A stretch of 64,000 nucleotides of DNA from Dillenia suffruticosa (GCA_033439265.1 JAVTVX010000031.1:15165001-15229000), one strand, 5' to 3'; positions 10,538-24,000 are shown, numbered from the stretch's first letter. The notes: generated by a model not told the origin, from the sequence alone. Translations and numbers: made by a program.

Positions 10538-12492
10538 TGTAACACTGCACAAAAAAAAAAAAAAAAAAAAAAATTGGTTCTTAAAGCCCTAATTTCCCTT
10601 CCGCTAACCACCGCGGCTCCTCCACTTTTTCCTCCCCCCGTGATCGCCGCCGCCGCTGCAGCCCCTCCTCCCTCCTCAAGCGAGCGCGCGGTCAGCTAGT
10701 GAGCAGCGCCCCACCTCTGCACAGCGCTCCTTCGCGTGATCTCCCGCCAGCGCTGCCGCCTCGAGCCATCGCGAGCCTCACGCGATCTTCCGTGAGCCAG
10801 CACGAGCCAGCGTGCGGCCCAGCTAGCGACCCAGCGCGAGCTAGCACGCGAGCCAGCGCGAGCTAGCACGCGAGCCAGCGCGAGCTAGCACGCGAGCCAG
10901 CGCGAGCTAGCGCGCGAGCCAGCGCGCGACCCAGCTCGCGACCCAGCGCGAGCCAGCGCGCGACCCAGCTCGCGACCCAGCCCGAGCTAGCGCGCGAGCC
11001 AGCGCGCGACCCAGCTCTTGACCCAATTCGGCCCGCGGCCCAGTCCGGCCCACGGCCCGCGAACCCACGACGACCCGTGACCCTCTGCGTAGGTAAATGA
11101 ATTTTCGATTTCGTGTACGTACTAGGGTTTCGAAAATTATTGATAATTTGACTTAAATTTCTCACTTGTGTTTCAAATGGTAAACATTACAGGTTTTAGA
11201 CTAAGTTGACAGGCGAACGACAGCTAGATCTGAAACCCGAGGAACTCTAGGTGAGAGAAACGCACTCACTTCTAAGTGTGAATAAATTTTCCCTTATTAG
11301 GGTTTTATATGACATAAAAATTTGCTGATTTGATTAGGTTTGTCTTTTGGAGACTTTTTGAAAAATAGGGAGTGACCACCCTCCCGTGTACTGTGAGTGG
11401 GACTCTAATCTCTTGCATAAAATAGTAAAACGTGTTTTCTATCGTATTTTCTGTCGTGTTTTCAATAAAACATGCTTTGATATGCATTTGTTTGACGTAT
11501 GACATTGAATTTTAAATCTGTTTTGTGATTATTGGAGTGTCTTGAATTATATTTACAATGACTATGCATCCATGGTTTGAAATGAAACAATAATTGTGCC
11601 ATTACTTGAAAATGTATAAATTTCATCTTATACCGTTGCATTGATATGCTGTTTTGAAATGAATTGAAAAGACGTATTGGCACGCAAATTTAAAATGTTT
11701 TTGATGAACTACGTGGGTTGGATGCCCACTAGTTATGTGATGATGTGGTGATACTTGTGGGACGTTGTGCCTGGGATGTTGTGCCCTTGTGATACTATGG
11801 GACGTTGTGCCCTTGTCATACTATGATGATTCCGTAGCTATGAGGGGCGTTTGTAGAGGCACGGGTTGTCCGGATACGCTTCTGCAGGAGGTATCCGCAA
11901 ACGTCATTTATTCTAAAGGCTATAGGCGCGGCCGGTTGAACCCACGTAGGGGGAGGACGTGTGTGACGCCACCGTCTAGCACCGGGCGGGGTCCTATACA
12001 CGTTGATGAGTTGGCCCCAGCGAACTCATGGCCAACGTCGGGGTAGAGAGCGTTTCAAAGTCTATGCATAATAAAACCCCCGACGCGCCTGTCCTTGGTC
12101 GCGATTGACCTTTGCCAGGACTATTTTTGGCTCGCTCTGACATTACTTGATTTTAAATGGATGCATACATGCTTGCTATCGTGTGTTTGATTAAATGATT
12201 TCAAATTGATAAATATATCATGTTTTGTTGCGAAATGTAAATTTTTATTTCAAATAATATTATTTGACACTCCAATTGTTTACTTATACTATTTATGCTT
12301 GATATTACCCCCCTCACTCACTGAGTATCTTCCCATGATACTCACCCCTCTCTTTTCCCTCCTCAGACAGGTTGATTGTGATAGAGCGGAGTTACAGGCT
12401 CTAGTGCGGATTTGTTGTTCTGACGGTGAGATTTACTTCTAATTTAGTTTCGACCCTGCGAGGTCTTGACATTGAGGTCTGCAGTTGGCCAT
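10538..12492 (+). mobile_element. 3' LTR of element B, truncated at its right end
   Basis: It starts TGTAACACTGCAC plus a long A-run and follows the family LTR until GTTGGCCAT at 12484-12492. There it switches to pol sequence (ATCAAGAACCGATATCCCC, as at 7889 in element B). About 400 bp of LTR end is missing. The four bases CCAT (12489-12492) are shared by both parents of the junction. The CpG-rich minisatellite lies at about 10800-11030 and the GGGACGTTGTGCCC repeats near 11758-11815. Confidence 0.88.
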
Positions 12493-15092
12493 CAAGAACC
12501 GATATCCCCTGCCTCGTATCGATGATTTGTTTGATCAGCTGCAGGGAGCTAAGGTTTTCTCTAAGATTGATCTCCGTTCGGGTTATCATCAGTTGAGGAT
12601 TCAGGCCGAAGATGTACCCAAGACAGCTTTTCACACCCGATACGGCCATTACGAGTTTCTAGTCATGCCGTTTGGGCTGACTAATGCCCCAGCTGCTTTT
12701 ATGGATCTGATGAACCGAGTTTTTCACGACTATTTGGATCGGTTCGTCATCGTATTCATCGATGACATCTTGATATATTCACAGAGCGACGAAGATCATG
12801 TTCAGCACCTTCGGGTGGTATTACAGATACTCCGTGAGAAGCAGCTATATGCCAAATTCTCAAAATGTGAGTTTTGGCTAAGACAAATTGGATTCTTGGG
12901 GCACATTGTCTCCGCGGAAGGTATTTATGTTGATCCGCGGAAGGTTGAGGCTATAGTGAAGTGGGAGCAGCCACAAACAGTTACCGAGATTCGTAGTTTT
13001 CTCGGTTTGGCCGGGTATTACCGCAGATTTGTAGAAGGATTCTCCCGGATAGCTGCTCCATTGTCGAGATTGACCCAAAAGGGGGTCAAGTTTGCTTGGA
13101 ATGACCGTTGTGAGGCAAGCTTCCAGGAGCTCAAACAACGGTTAACATCCGCTCCTATTTTAGCCCTTCCCACTAGTAGTCGGGAGTATACAGTGTACAG
13201 TGATGCTAGCCGACAGGGATTGGGTTGTGTTCTGATGCAAGATGGTCGGGTTATTGCGTATACCTCGCGACAGCTGAAGAAACACGAGGTTAACTACCCG
13301 ACACATGATTTAGAGTTGGCAGCCATAGTCTTCGCGTTGAAGATATGGCGGCATTATATTTATGGGGTAACCTGCAGGGTATTTACCGACCACAGGAGTT
13401 TGAAATATCTGTTTACCCAAAAAGAGCTGAATTTGAGACAGAGGAGATGGTTGGAGTTATTGAAAGACTATGATCTTATTATTGACTATCATCCGGGCAA
13501 GGCAAACGTTGTAGCAGATGCTTTGAGTCGGAAGTCAGCATCATCCTCACAGTCGACAGAGAAAGCCTACCTTTCTTGTTTAGTGGGACTCCGAGCCTTA
13601 GGAGTCAGCTTAACTAACGATGATCAGGGAGGCTTATTAGCCAGATTTGAGGTTAGGCTGACTTTGTTCGACCGTATCAGGAAGCTCCAGAGTACGGATG
13701 AGGAGATCCAGGGTATTGCAGATAGAGTCCGCAGAGTTGAGGGCGGAGACTTTAGAGTCCGTGATGATGGACTCATGGTATTTAGAGATAGAGTGTGTAT
13801 TCCGGCCGATAGTGATCTTCGGCGTGCTATCCTTGAGGAAGCACATTCTTCTGCATATGCTATGCATCCCGGGGGTACAAAGATGTATCGGACCATTAGA
13901 GGTAGCTACTGGTGGTCAGGCATGAAGAGGGATATAGCAGAGTTTGTGGCAAGATGCTTGGTGTGCCAGCAGGTGAAGGCCGAGCATCAACGTCCAGCGG
14001 GCACACTGCAGCCTCTTCCCATCCCTGAGTGGAAATGGGAGCATATCACTATGGACTTTGTGATGGGATTGCCGCGGACTTCTACACGGCATGATGCGAT
14101 TTGGGTGATTGTCGATCGACTCACCAAATCTGCGCATTTCATCCCTATCCGCGGTGACTATTCTTTAGAGGCGTTGGCACGTCTCTACATTGATACCATA
14201 GTTCGACTTTACGGGGTGCCCGTGTTGATTGTTTCAGATAGGGACCCCATATCACATCTAGGTTTTGGCCCAAGTTGCAGGAGGCATTGGGTACTAGATT
14301 GAACTTCAGTACGGCATATCATCCTCAGACGGACGGCCAGTCTGAGAGGATGATTCAGACGCTCGCGGATATGCTTCGGGCATGTGTCATTGATTTTCAT
14401 GGTAGTTGGGATCGGCACCTTCCACTGGTCGAATTCGCATATAATAATAGTTATCAAGCCAGTATAGGGATGCCCCCGTATGAGGCACTATATGGCAGGA
14501 AGTGCCGCACCCCGATATGCTGGGATGAGGTCGGAGAGCGACGTCTCAGCAGTGTCGAGTTGATTGAACAAGCAAAGGATAAAGTTAAGGTTATCCGTGA
14601 GCGGATGAAAGCCGCCCAGGACAGACAGAAGACGTATGCTGATCGTAGGCGGCAACCTCTTGAGTTTGCTACGGGAGATATGGTTTTCTTGAGGATATCT
14701 CCCTGGAAGGGAGTTATACGGTTCAGGCAGAGGGCAAGTTGAGCCCCAGATATATTGGGCCCTTCCGTATCCTTGAGAGGGTCGGGAGTGTGGCATATAG
14801 ATTGGAGTTGCCAGATGAACTATCCCGTATTCACGACGTATTCCATGTCTCAGTACTCAGGAAATACTTGACCGATCCTTCTCATGTACTTGAGCCTCCA
14901 CCTTTTGAGTTACGAGAAGATCTTCGTTTTCCAGTTCAGCCCGTGGCTATTCTCGATCGACAAGTCAGGAAGTTACGGAGTAAGGAAATTTCATTAGTCA
15001 AAGTTTTGTGGAGAAGTGATCAGGTCACGGAGGAGACCTGGGAGCCCGAGGAGGTTATGAGGAGTCAGTACCCCCAGTTATTTGCAGTTTAG
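12489..15092 (+). pseudogene. 5'-deleted pol of gypsy copy C (RT to chromodomain)
   Basis: It begins inside reverse transcriptase at the [12 protein letters not shown] block and continues through FIDD, RNase H, integrase and chromodomain to TAG at 15090-15092. It is very close to element B over its whole length. At B's two RT frameshift sites C keeps the intact frame, which shows B's breaks are private. C has its own breaks: near 14249 (after SDRDP in the integrase core) and near 14733 (after FRQR). Gag, protease and the RT N-terminus are missing. It is a dead copy joined to the B 3' LTR. Confidence 0.9.
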
Positions 15093-15122
15093 TCTTCTTT
15101 TAGTTTCGAGGACGAAACTTGA

Positions 15123-15140
15123 TTTTAGGGGGTTAGAAAA
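15123..15140 (+). other. Polypurine tract of copy C
   Basis: TTTTAGGGGGTTAGAAAA lies directly before TGTAACACTG of the C LTR and is identical in form to that of element B. Confidence 0.75.
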
Positions 15141-15222
15141 TGTAACACTGCACAAAAAAAAAAAAAAAAAAAAAAAAAATTTGGGGCTTAAAAGCCCTAA
15201 TTTCCCTTTTCTTTCCCACACT

Positions 15223-15258
<36 letters not shown>

Positions 15259-17631
15259 ACCCTCTTTCCCTCTTTCTCTCTTTCTCTTCTCCGCCACGGC
15301 CTCTCTCCCGCCACCGCACGCCGCCCACTGCTCCACCTTCCTCCCGCCACCGCACGCCGCCCACTGCTGCAGCGCCCTCCCACGAGCAGCTCCTTCCTCC
15401 ACGCGAGCGCTGCCTCCTAGCGCGCGAGCCCAGCACGCCACAGCTCGCGATCTCCCGCGAGCCAGCGCGCGAGCCAGCGCGCCACAGCTCGCGATCTCCC
15501 GCGAGCCAGCGTCCCGCGAGCCAGCGCGCTACCCCTGCTCGACCCAGCTCGCGACCCATCGCGAGCCAGCGCGCGACCCAACTCGCGACCCAGCGCGAGC
15601 CAGCGCGTGACCCAGCTCGCGTCCCAGCAAGAGCCAGCGCGCGACCCAGCTCGCGACCCAGCGCGAGCTAGCACGCGAGCCAGCGCGCGACCCAGCTCGT
15701 GACCCAAAGCGAGCCCTAGCCCGTGAACCACCAACGGGCCAGCCCGCTAGCAGCCAGCCCACCGACCCGCGAGCCCGTGACGGCCCGCCAGCCCGCGACC
15801 GGCTTTCCCCTTTGAGAGCTCACCTGCATCTTCTGTACTGCAGGTAACGACTGTATTGATTGAAGTTCTATGGTTTGCTATTAGAAATTTAGTGGTTTCT
15901 AATACATCTGAAGTTTGGGAAATATTACAGGTTTTAAACCAACCCGACGGGCGAACGACAACTAGGTCTGAAACCCGAGGAACCCTAGGTGAGAGATGAA
16001 TAAATTTTATTGATAGAATCCCTTATTAGGGTTTTAATCGCTATAAATTTGACGATTTGATTAGGTTTGTCTTTTGGAGAATCGTTGAAAAATATGGAGT
16101 GACCACCCTCCCTAAATATGTGAGTGGGACTCTAATCTCTTGCATAAAATAGTAAAATGTATTTTCTGTCGCATTTTCGATGAAACATGCTTTGATATGC
16201 ATTCGTTGACGTGTGATATTAAATTTAGAAATCTGTTTTGTGATTTTTGGAGTGTCTTGAATTATATTTACAATCACTATGCATCCATGGTTTGAAATGA
16301 AACAATAATTGTGCCATTACTTGAAAATGTATAAATTTCATTTTATACAGTTGCATTGATATGCTATTTTGAAATGAATTGAAGAGACGTATTGGCACGC
16401 AAATTTAAAATGTTTTTTATGAACTACGTGGGTTGGATGCCCACTAGTTATGTGATGATGTGATGATACTTGTGGGACGTTGTGCCCTGGGACGTTGTGC
16501 CCTGGGACGTTGTGCCCTTGTGATACTATGGGACGTTGTGCCCTTGTGATATTATGATGATTCCGTAGCTACGAAGGGCGTTTGTAGAGGCACGGGTTGC
16601 CCGGATACGCTTCTGCAGGAGGTATCCGCAAACGTCATTTATTCTAAAGGCTATAGGCGCGGCCGGTTGAACCCACGTAGGGGGAGGACGTGTGTGACGC
16701 CATCGTCTAGCACCGGGCGGGGTCCTATACACGTTGATGAGTTGGCCCCAGCGAGCTCATGGCCAACGTCGGGGTAGAGAGCGTTTTAAAGTCTATGCAT
16801 AATAAAAACCCCCGATGCGCCTGTCCTTGGTCACGGTTGACCTTTGCCAGGACCATTTTTGGCTCGCTCTGATATTACTTGATTTTAAATGGATGCATAC
16901 ATGCTTGTTATCGTGTGACTGATTTAAATGATTTCAAATTGATAGTCATATCATGTTTTGCTACGAAATGCGAATTTTATTTCGATTGATGTTATTTGAC
17001 ACTCCAATTATTCACCTATGCTATTTATGCTGGATATTATCCCCCTCACTCACTGAGTATCTTCCCATGATACTCACCCCTCTATTTTCTCTCCTCAGAC
17101 AGGTTTATTGTGATAGAGCGACGTTACAGGCTCTAGAGTGGAGTTGGTATTTCCGACAGTAAGATTTACTTTTAATTTAGTTTCGACCCTGCGAGGTCTT
17201 GACATAGAGGTCCGTAGTTGGCCATGTACTTATTTTGGGATGACTGTATAGTTTAACTCTCATATTTCATTTGCATTGAGGCGATTGTACGTACTTGAAC
17301 GTTACTTGGGAAATGTGATATATATCGTATAAACTTAGGTCCGCTCGGTATAGCGGCTGCTCATGCTCTAGTTGGGTATGACAGTAGAGGTCTGTGGCTA
17401 GGTTTGTTTATAGCCTTGCGTTGTTCTGAATGTTGGCTGTGGTGTTTGTTGATTTTGGAGAGGCCGGGATGGCCATTTGTATATTGTACAGGATGATTTG
17501 GATTATACAGGTATAATTGTACATGGAAAACCTCCGATTTATGGGGAGGTTCTGCCCAATTTTCTGTAAAAATACAGCCGGCATTCAGGGGCAACGAGCG
17601 GCTGTTCACGATCCCGGTTTGGGGCGTGACA
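15141..17631 (+). mobile_element. 3' LTR of gypsy copy C (2491 bp, complete)
   Basis: Full-length plus-strand LTR from TGTAACACTGCAC to GGTTTGGGGCGTGACA. It carries an A-run, CT-rich microsatellite (about 15226-15290), CpG-rich minisatellite (about 15420-15800) and GGGACGTTGTGCCC repeats (about 16473-16545). An extra copy of its last part follows at 17632-17717. The flank after that begins GGTTA, which matches the empty-site sequence at 40516-40520 in the other duplicate, so GGTTA is the likely target-site duplication of the whole pile. Confidence 0.9.
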
Positions 17632-17717
17632 GAGATTCTGTCCGATTTTCTGTAAAAATACAGCCGGCATTCAGGGGCAACGGGCGACTGTTCACGATCC
17701 CGGTTTGGGGCGTGACA
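17632..17717 (+). repeat. Tandem extra copy of the LTR terminus
   Basis: About 86 bp (GAGATTCTGTCCGATTTTCTG... to CGTGACA) repeat the last part of the LTR that ends at 17631. The two copies differ at several bases (for example GAGCGGCTG against GGGCGACTG), so this is not a perfect local slippage product. It may come from a second LTR of the family. Confidence 0.8.
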
Positions 17718-18707
17718 GGTTAAAACATCATTTGACTGTCCAGACTTGGGTTAACAATCTTAAAGATCTATTGTCCTTTTATTGTAAACCATTGTCTTGA
17801 AATAGAAGAGATTTTTCTTTCAAACTCAGGAGGTCATGGGAGGAATCATCTATGGATCATAGTCACCGCAGCTACATCAACATCTATAGCCCTAGCACTT
17901 CTAACGTCCTATTATCTATATCGGTGGAACAGAAAAAGAGTGAACAGAGGTATGTCATAGTCCTGTAGGGCATTAGAATCATGCAATTTTTTACGTCTCA
18001 AAATTCTCTAAAATACGAGTTTGTCTTGTATGAACACGGGAAAAAGAGAATTGCCCGCAAGTTCATTCACTTGGCTTTGAAGAAGGCGAGCCCAGTGATG
18101 ACTACTCGAACTTGGAGGGAGACAACGAAGCTAAATCAAAGTATTTCCCCCTTGTTCCTTTGCATATTATACGAGCAGCCACGCAGGAATTTTCTGACGA
18201 AAATAAGCTTGGGCAAGGGGGGTTCGGGCCAGTGTATAAGGTATGTCAAAGGGTAAAAGTTTGTTCAGTTCAGTGCTAGGAAATCACTTGTATTAATCAT
18301 ACTAGGAGCAACATAAGAGCTAGGCAGACTATAAGATTATACACATTCCTTCAGATTCTAGAAGACTGAAAATATAGCTCCCAACTAATCAAAATTACCA
18401 ACAATTTGTCAGTGTCCTTTTTTGAATATATATAGGGTACTTTAATCAATGGAAAGGAAATTGCTGTTAAAAGACTATCGAAGAGCTCTCGACAAGGACT
18501 CAAGGAATTCAAGAATGAAGTTATTCTAATAGCCAGACTGCAACATCGGAATCTTGTGAGACTACTTGGTTGTTGCTTAGAGGGAGATGAATTGCTGCTT
18601 ATTTACGAGTACATGCCCAACAAAAGCCTTGATTTCTTCCTCTTTGGTTTGTATCTTCTGAATATCTGCAACTAGTTTCAATGTCAAAGCCTATGATCAT
18701 CTTTTGA

Positions 18708-18965
<258 letters not shown>

Positions 18966-19479
18966 TAGTAAGTTACTTCAGTCCGGCTAATGTTGTTAAT
19001 TGCCTCATATGCTTATGCGCTTTAGGCTGTCTCCTAATTTATAACAGTGGATACATGGCTCCTGAATATGCTATGGAAGGATTGTTTTCAGTTAAATCAG
19101 ATGTTTTCAGCTTTGGTGTTCTATTGCTTGAAATAATTAGTGGGAAGAAGAACAGTGGTTTTCATCAGTCACAGCCTGGTCAAAGCCTCCTTAATTTCGT
19201 ATGTCCATATTCTTTCCTGTTTCTCAAAACGATTCATATCTATACCATGCCATCTTATCCTTGTTCATAATCCTGTAAACTACAGGCATGGAAATTGTGG
19301 TTAGATGGTCGAGGACAGGAGCTAATGGACCCAACGTTAGAGCCCTCATCTGTAACGGCTGAAGTTCTCAAGTGCATTCACATTGGATTGCTATGTGTTC
19401 AAGAAGATCCAGGGGACAGACCGATCATGTCAATGGTTGTAGTAATGTTGCAAAGCGAGACCATTTCACTTCCTCAACC

Positions 19480-19484
19480 TAAAC
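19480..19484. other. Target-site duplication of copia element (left), TAAAC
   Basis: TAAAC here and at 26736-26740 flank the element exactly. In the uninterrupted duplicate the site is ...CCTAAACAACCTG (42271-42283) with a single TAAAC. Confidence 0.95.
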
Positions 19485-19914
19485 TGTTGGATTTATATGC
19501 ACATACACATGCGGAAGCGTGCAAAATATTTCGGAATCATAAAAGAATAGGATTTTCGGGCATACCTCAAAAGTAGATTGCAAAATCTGGGAACGACGAA
19601 CCTCGATCAATCGACCTCGCAGTCGGGATGATAACCACAAAAGATGAGCTATCACCGCAGCACCACGACCCCTCAATCGAATCCGGTGACAAATTCTCTT
19701 CGCAGAATTTTTCCCTCTTTCTCTCAATTGTCTCCTCACAATCTTTTGCAATGGTTGTGTGTACTAGGGTTTTGCCCCTAGTTTCCATATGTCTCCGTCA
19801 CCACAAATGGTAGGGAATTCAAATCCCATAAGTTACCATTTGTGCATATGGAAAGTGGGATATTTCCTTTTTCCAAATATGGAAAGATGCCCCACGTGGG
19901 CATTCATTCCTTCA
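19485..19914 (-). repeat. 3' LTR of the copia element
   Basis: 430 bp; on its own strand it is TGAAGGAATG...ATCCAACA. It is identical in length to the LTR at 26306-26735, with one substitution between them. Just outside it, at 19915-19924, the minus strand is purine-rich (AAGTGGAAGA), fitting a polypurine tract. Confidence 0.95.
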
Positions 19915-21058
19915 TCTTCCACTTGCACACGAGGGCATTTTCATCCATCACGAGATCACAGCTCATGCGATCTCCTGTATCACCCTTCTGGATTTTCATA
20001 CTAGATTGGGTGTCGTGCGACTGGCGAGTACACCTGCAAATAAAGACTTCTCGATACACCTGTTAGGATGTTCGAGGAGTCGTCGTTAATAATAAAACAT
20101 CTCACTGTACCCCAGACTCATCACATTTACATCCTTCGAGTCACTTTCCTCATCGAAAGTCATCCCCAATATATCCTCGAATGTGTATTCACTATTACGT
20201 TTTTATCCCAACGTGGATATACGTAACATACCGGTCGGTGAATACTACACAACGATGTAATGTAGATTAGTCTTCCTTTCCCAAACTCGAATCCATCGAT
20301 CTCAATTCAGCTGCTTTCCTAGACCTGCCCCTTAGACCTCAATTTATCTTCCGGGCCATAGGTAAACAGACTAAAGTAGCAAACACTGAATCAAGACTTC
20401 TAGAGACAGTTGAAAGTAAAATAAGGGTACTTGAGATCCCACCCAATGGATCTCGGGTCTCACACAGTGGGAACGGGGATCATGAATAGATCATCGTCTC
20501 ATATAATTGCTCCCACTATCCCTAGTCGTCATCACACGCGGTATGAAACGCGCGCCACAGTGTTAATCCCTTATTTCTCAAAAGGGCATATGTCAGATTT
20601 CTTAACACTGTGCAGATACGGGACTCAGTCTACACATAAGACTCTACCCAGAGATCTCAGAGAGAGTGTCTCAGAGACAATATCACTATCGCAGGTGATG
20701 TCTGAGATCTCAAATCTGGCTACTCACAGGCAACATGGATGTGGGTATTTCCATGTCGGTCATATCCCAAATGACCTCATCCTGAACACGTATCAGGGCG
20801 ACTTTTGTTCTAGTTGGGCCACTCTCAATGCCTCTTACGACTAGAAACTGTCTCATCTCCACTCACTCAGAGTTGGAGGTGGTCGCTCGTGTGAGAGAGT
20901 CGACCTCACCTGCCTGACATATATTTTATCACATCAAAATATACATGATATAAATAAGTGCATTATTTAAGAAAATATTAATGTGACTGAATAATGCACA
21001 AAATCATATATAAAAATATAATAAGCATCACATCGTCAGTTTAGTACAATGAGAAAAA
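19915..21058 (-). other. Copia 3' untranslated region
   Basis: 1144 bp between the polyprotein stop and the 3' LTR. It has no coding similarity I recognise. A 137-codon frame opposes it on the plus strand (20431-20844) but has no known motif. The region begins at its outer edge with the polypurine tract (19915-19924, minus strand). Confidence 0.7.
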
Positions 21059-24000
21059 TCAAAATATTCCCAAACCCAATGACTCTCTATGTGCTTTAAA
21101 TGAGTCTCTAGTGATGGGTTTGGTGAAGGGGTCAGCCACCATGCAATGTGTCGAGATGTACTTGACGGTCACTTCACCCTTCTCGATGATGTCTCTAACA
21201 AAATTATATCTGGTGTCTATGTGTTTGGTCCTACTATGATACTTAGGGTCTCGAGTATAGGCGATAGCAGCCTGATTATCACAGTAAATCATCACTGGCC
21301 TCCCACTATCAGCCACAACCCCTAAGTCATCTAATAGTCTTCGGAGCCAAACACTCTCCTGAACTGCGACTGAGCAAGCCACGAACTCAGCCTCCATCGT
21401 AGATAACGCTACACAGGTCTGCTTCTTGCTGCTCCAAGAAATGGCACCGCCATTGAGCAAGAATGCAAAACCTGATGTCGATTTGCGCTTATCCAGATCA
21501 CCGCCCCAGTCGGCGTCTGAATATCCTATGAGGCGCAAATCCCCTCTCCCATAACACAAGGAGTAGCTCGCAGTTCCCTTGAGATATCGAAAAATCCTTT
21601 TCACTGCTCTCCAGTGACCCCTTCCAGGATTTGATTGATATCTACTCACCAGACCGACTGCGTAACATATGTTTGGTCGTGTACACAACATCGCATACAT
21701 TAGACTTCCCACTGCGCTGGAATAAGGGATTTTTCGCATCTCCCTTATATCTTCCTGAGTTTTCGGGCACATCTCAAGACTCAGACCATCACACTTGGCG
21801 ATTGGAGTATCAATGGGATTACAATCACTCATCCCAAAGCGTTCGAGAATTTTCTTAATGTAGGTCTCTTGTGAAAGAGCCAACATTCTTCTCGATCGAT
21901 CTCTCTGGATCTTAACTCCAAGGATGAACTCAGCTTCACCCATGTCGATCATGTCGAAGCTCAATGACAACCAAGCCTTGATCGTCATCATATACTGAAT
22001 GTTGTTCCCAGCCAACAGTATATCGTCCACATACAGGGACAGGATCACAAAAGAGTTATCAGATCGTATCAAGTAAACACAATGATCCTCCTCGATCATT
22101 GTAAAGCCATAAGATATCACCTCCTCGTGGAATCTTAGGTACCACCGCCTGGAGGATTGCTTTAGGCCATATATCGACTTCCGAAGTCGACAGACCTTGT
22201 CCTCATGACCTACTAGAACGAACCCAGAGGGCTGCTCCATGTAGATCTCCTCATCCAGATTTCCATTAAGGAAAGCGGTTTTTACATCCATCTGATGCAA
22301 CTCTAGATCCATGCTCGCGACAATCGCCAAGAGTAGACGGATCGATGTAAATTTGACTACGGGGGAGAAAGTCTCCTCGTAATCAATGCCCTTTGTCTGT
22401 GTGTAACCCTTGGCTACTAGACGGGCTTTGTATCTTTCCACCGATCCGTCGGCCTTCCTCTTGATTTTGAGAACCCACTTGTTCCCTATGGCCCTTCTAT
22501 CCTCAGGTAGGTCAACTAGGTCCCAGACCCCGTTGACCCTCATTGATTCCATCTCCTCTTTCATGGCCTCTGGCCATTGGTCCCTCATAGGACTCTCGAG
22601 AGCCTTCTCAAAGGTATGAGGTTCTTCATCATCCTCAGGAGTCACGATGAGGATCTCATCCTCTATCGGAAAATGACGTCGGGGTACATGTCCCCGACTA
22701 CTCCTACGAGGAGGAGGAGCCTCCTCACCTCGAGATGGGTTACTCCCACTAGGACCAAGATCCATTGTAGGCTCTTGGGTCCCTCCCCTGGGCTCATTTG
22801 GGCCGTCAGGCTCACCCATCTCATAAAAGGTGAAATCCTGGTCAATTTCGCCTCTCTTAGGGAAATCCTTTTCCAGGAACGTAGCATTACGAGATTCGAT
22901 CTCGGAGACCGTGTCATCCGTACGTTCACCTAGGAACACATGTCCCTTAGAATGTTCAGAGTACCTTACAAAGATACATTTCTTTCCTCGTGGGCCTAAC
23001 TTGCCGTGTGGGTGCGAGGAATCGTGAACGTATGCGGCACAACCCCATGGTCTCAAATGGCTAAGGTCAGGCTGCCTCCCTGTCCAAAGCTCGTATGGGG
23101 TACTGACTACGGACTTGGTTGGAACACGGTTAAGAACGTAGGCGGCAGTCAATAATGCGTCTCCCCAATGGGAGATAGCCAAATTGGCCTGCGTCATCAT
23201 CGATCTTACCATCTCCAACAAAGTCCTATTCCTTCTCTCAGCTACCCCGTTCTGCTGGGGAGTAGCAGGAATAGTCAACTGTCTCGTAATGCCCTTCTCG
23301 AAACAGAGCTCTTTAAACTCTTCAGACAAGTACTCGCGTCCTCTATCGGTTCTGAGAGTTTTAATTCTCAAGTCTAACTGGTTTTCTACCTCGCTAATAA
23401 ACCTCCTGAAGCAATTTAATGCCTCAGACTTGTGCGAGATAAGGTAGACGTAACCGAAACGCGTGTAATCATCTATGAACGTAATGAAATACGTGGCTCC
23501 GTTTCGGGCTCTCACATTCATAGGTCCACAAATATCGGAGTGGATCAATTGCAATGGGGTCCCAGCCCTCATTGCTTTTCCAAATGGTTTCCTCGTCGCT
23601 TTGCCGGCTAGGCAAAACTCACATAAGGGCAACTCGATCCGGGTTAGCGGGCCCAACAAGCCACTCGTAGCTAACCGGTTCATTCTCTCTTGCCCTATGT
23701 GGCCAAGTCTACTATGCCAAATTGAAACATCATCAACTACGCTATCAGATGTATACGCAATAGAAGACAAATCAGAAATTTTATTAAAGAAAACCAAATC
23801 CAACGCATAAAGTCCATCATGGACTAAACCAGTACATAAAACAGAGTTATCGTAAATGACAGAAACACTCAAATTTCTGAAAATGACAGAGTATCCTAAA
23901 CGATCTAAACAAAGGACAGAAATGAGATTCCGCCGAATCTCGGGAGCATACAACACATGATGCAAGTATAGGACTTGGTTACTTGGCAGCATCAGCTTGC

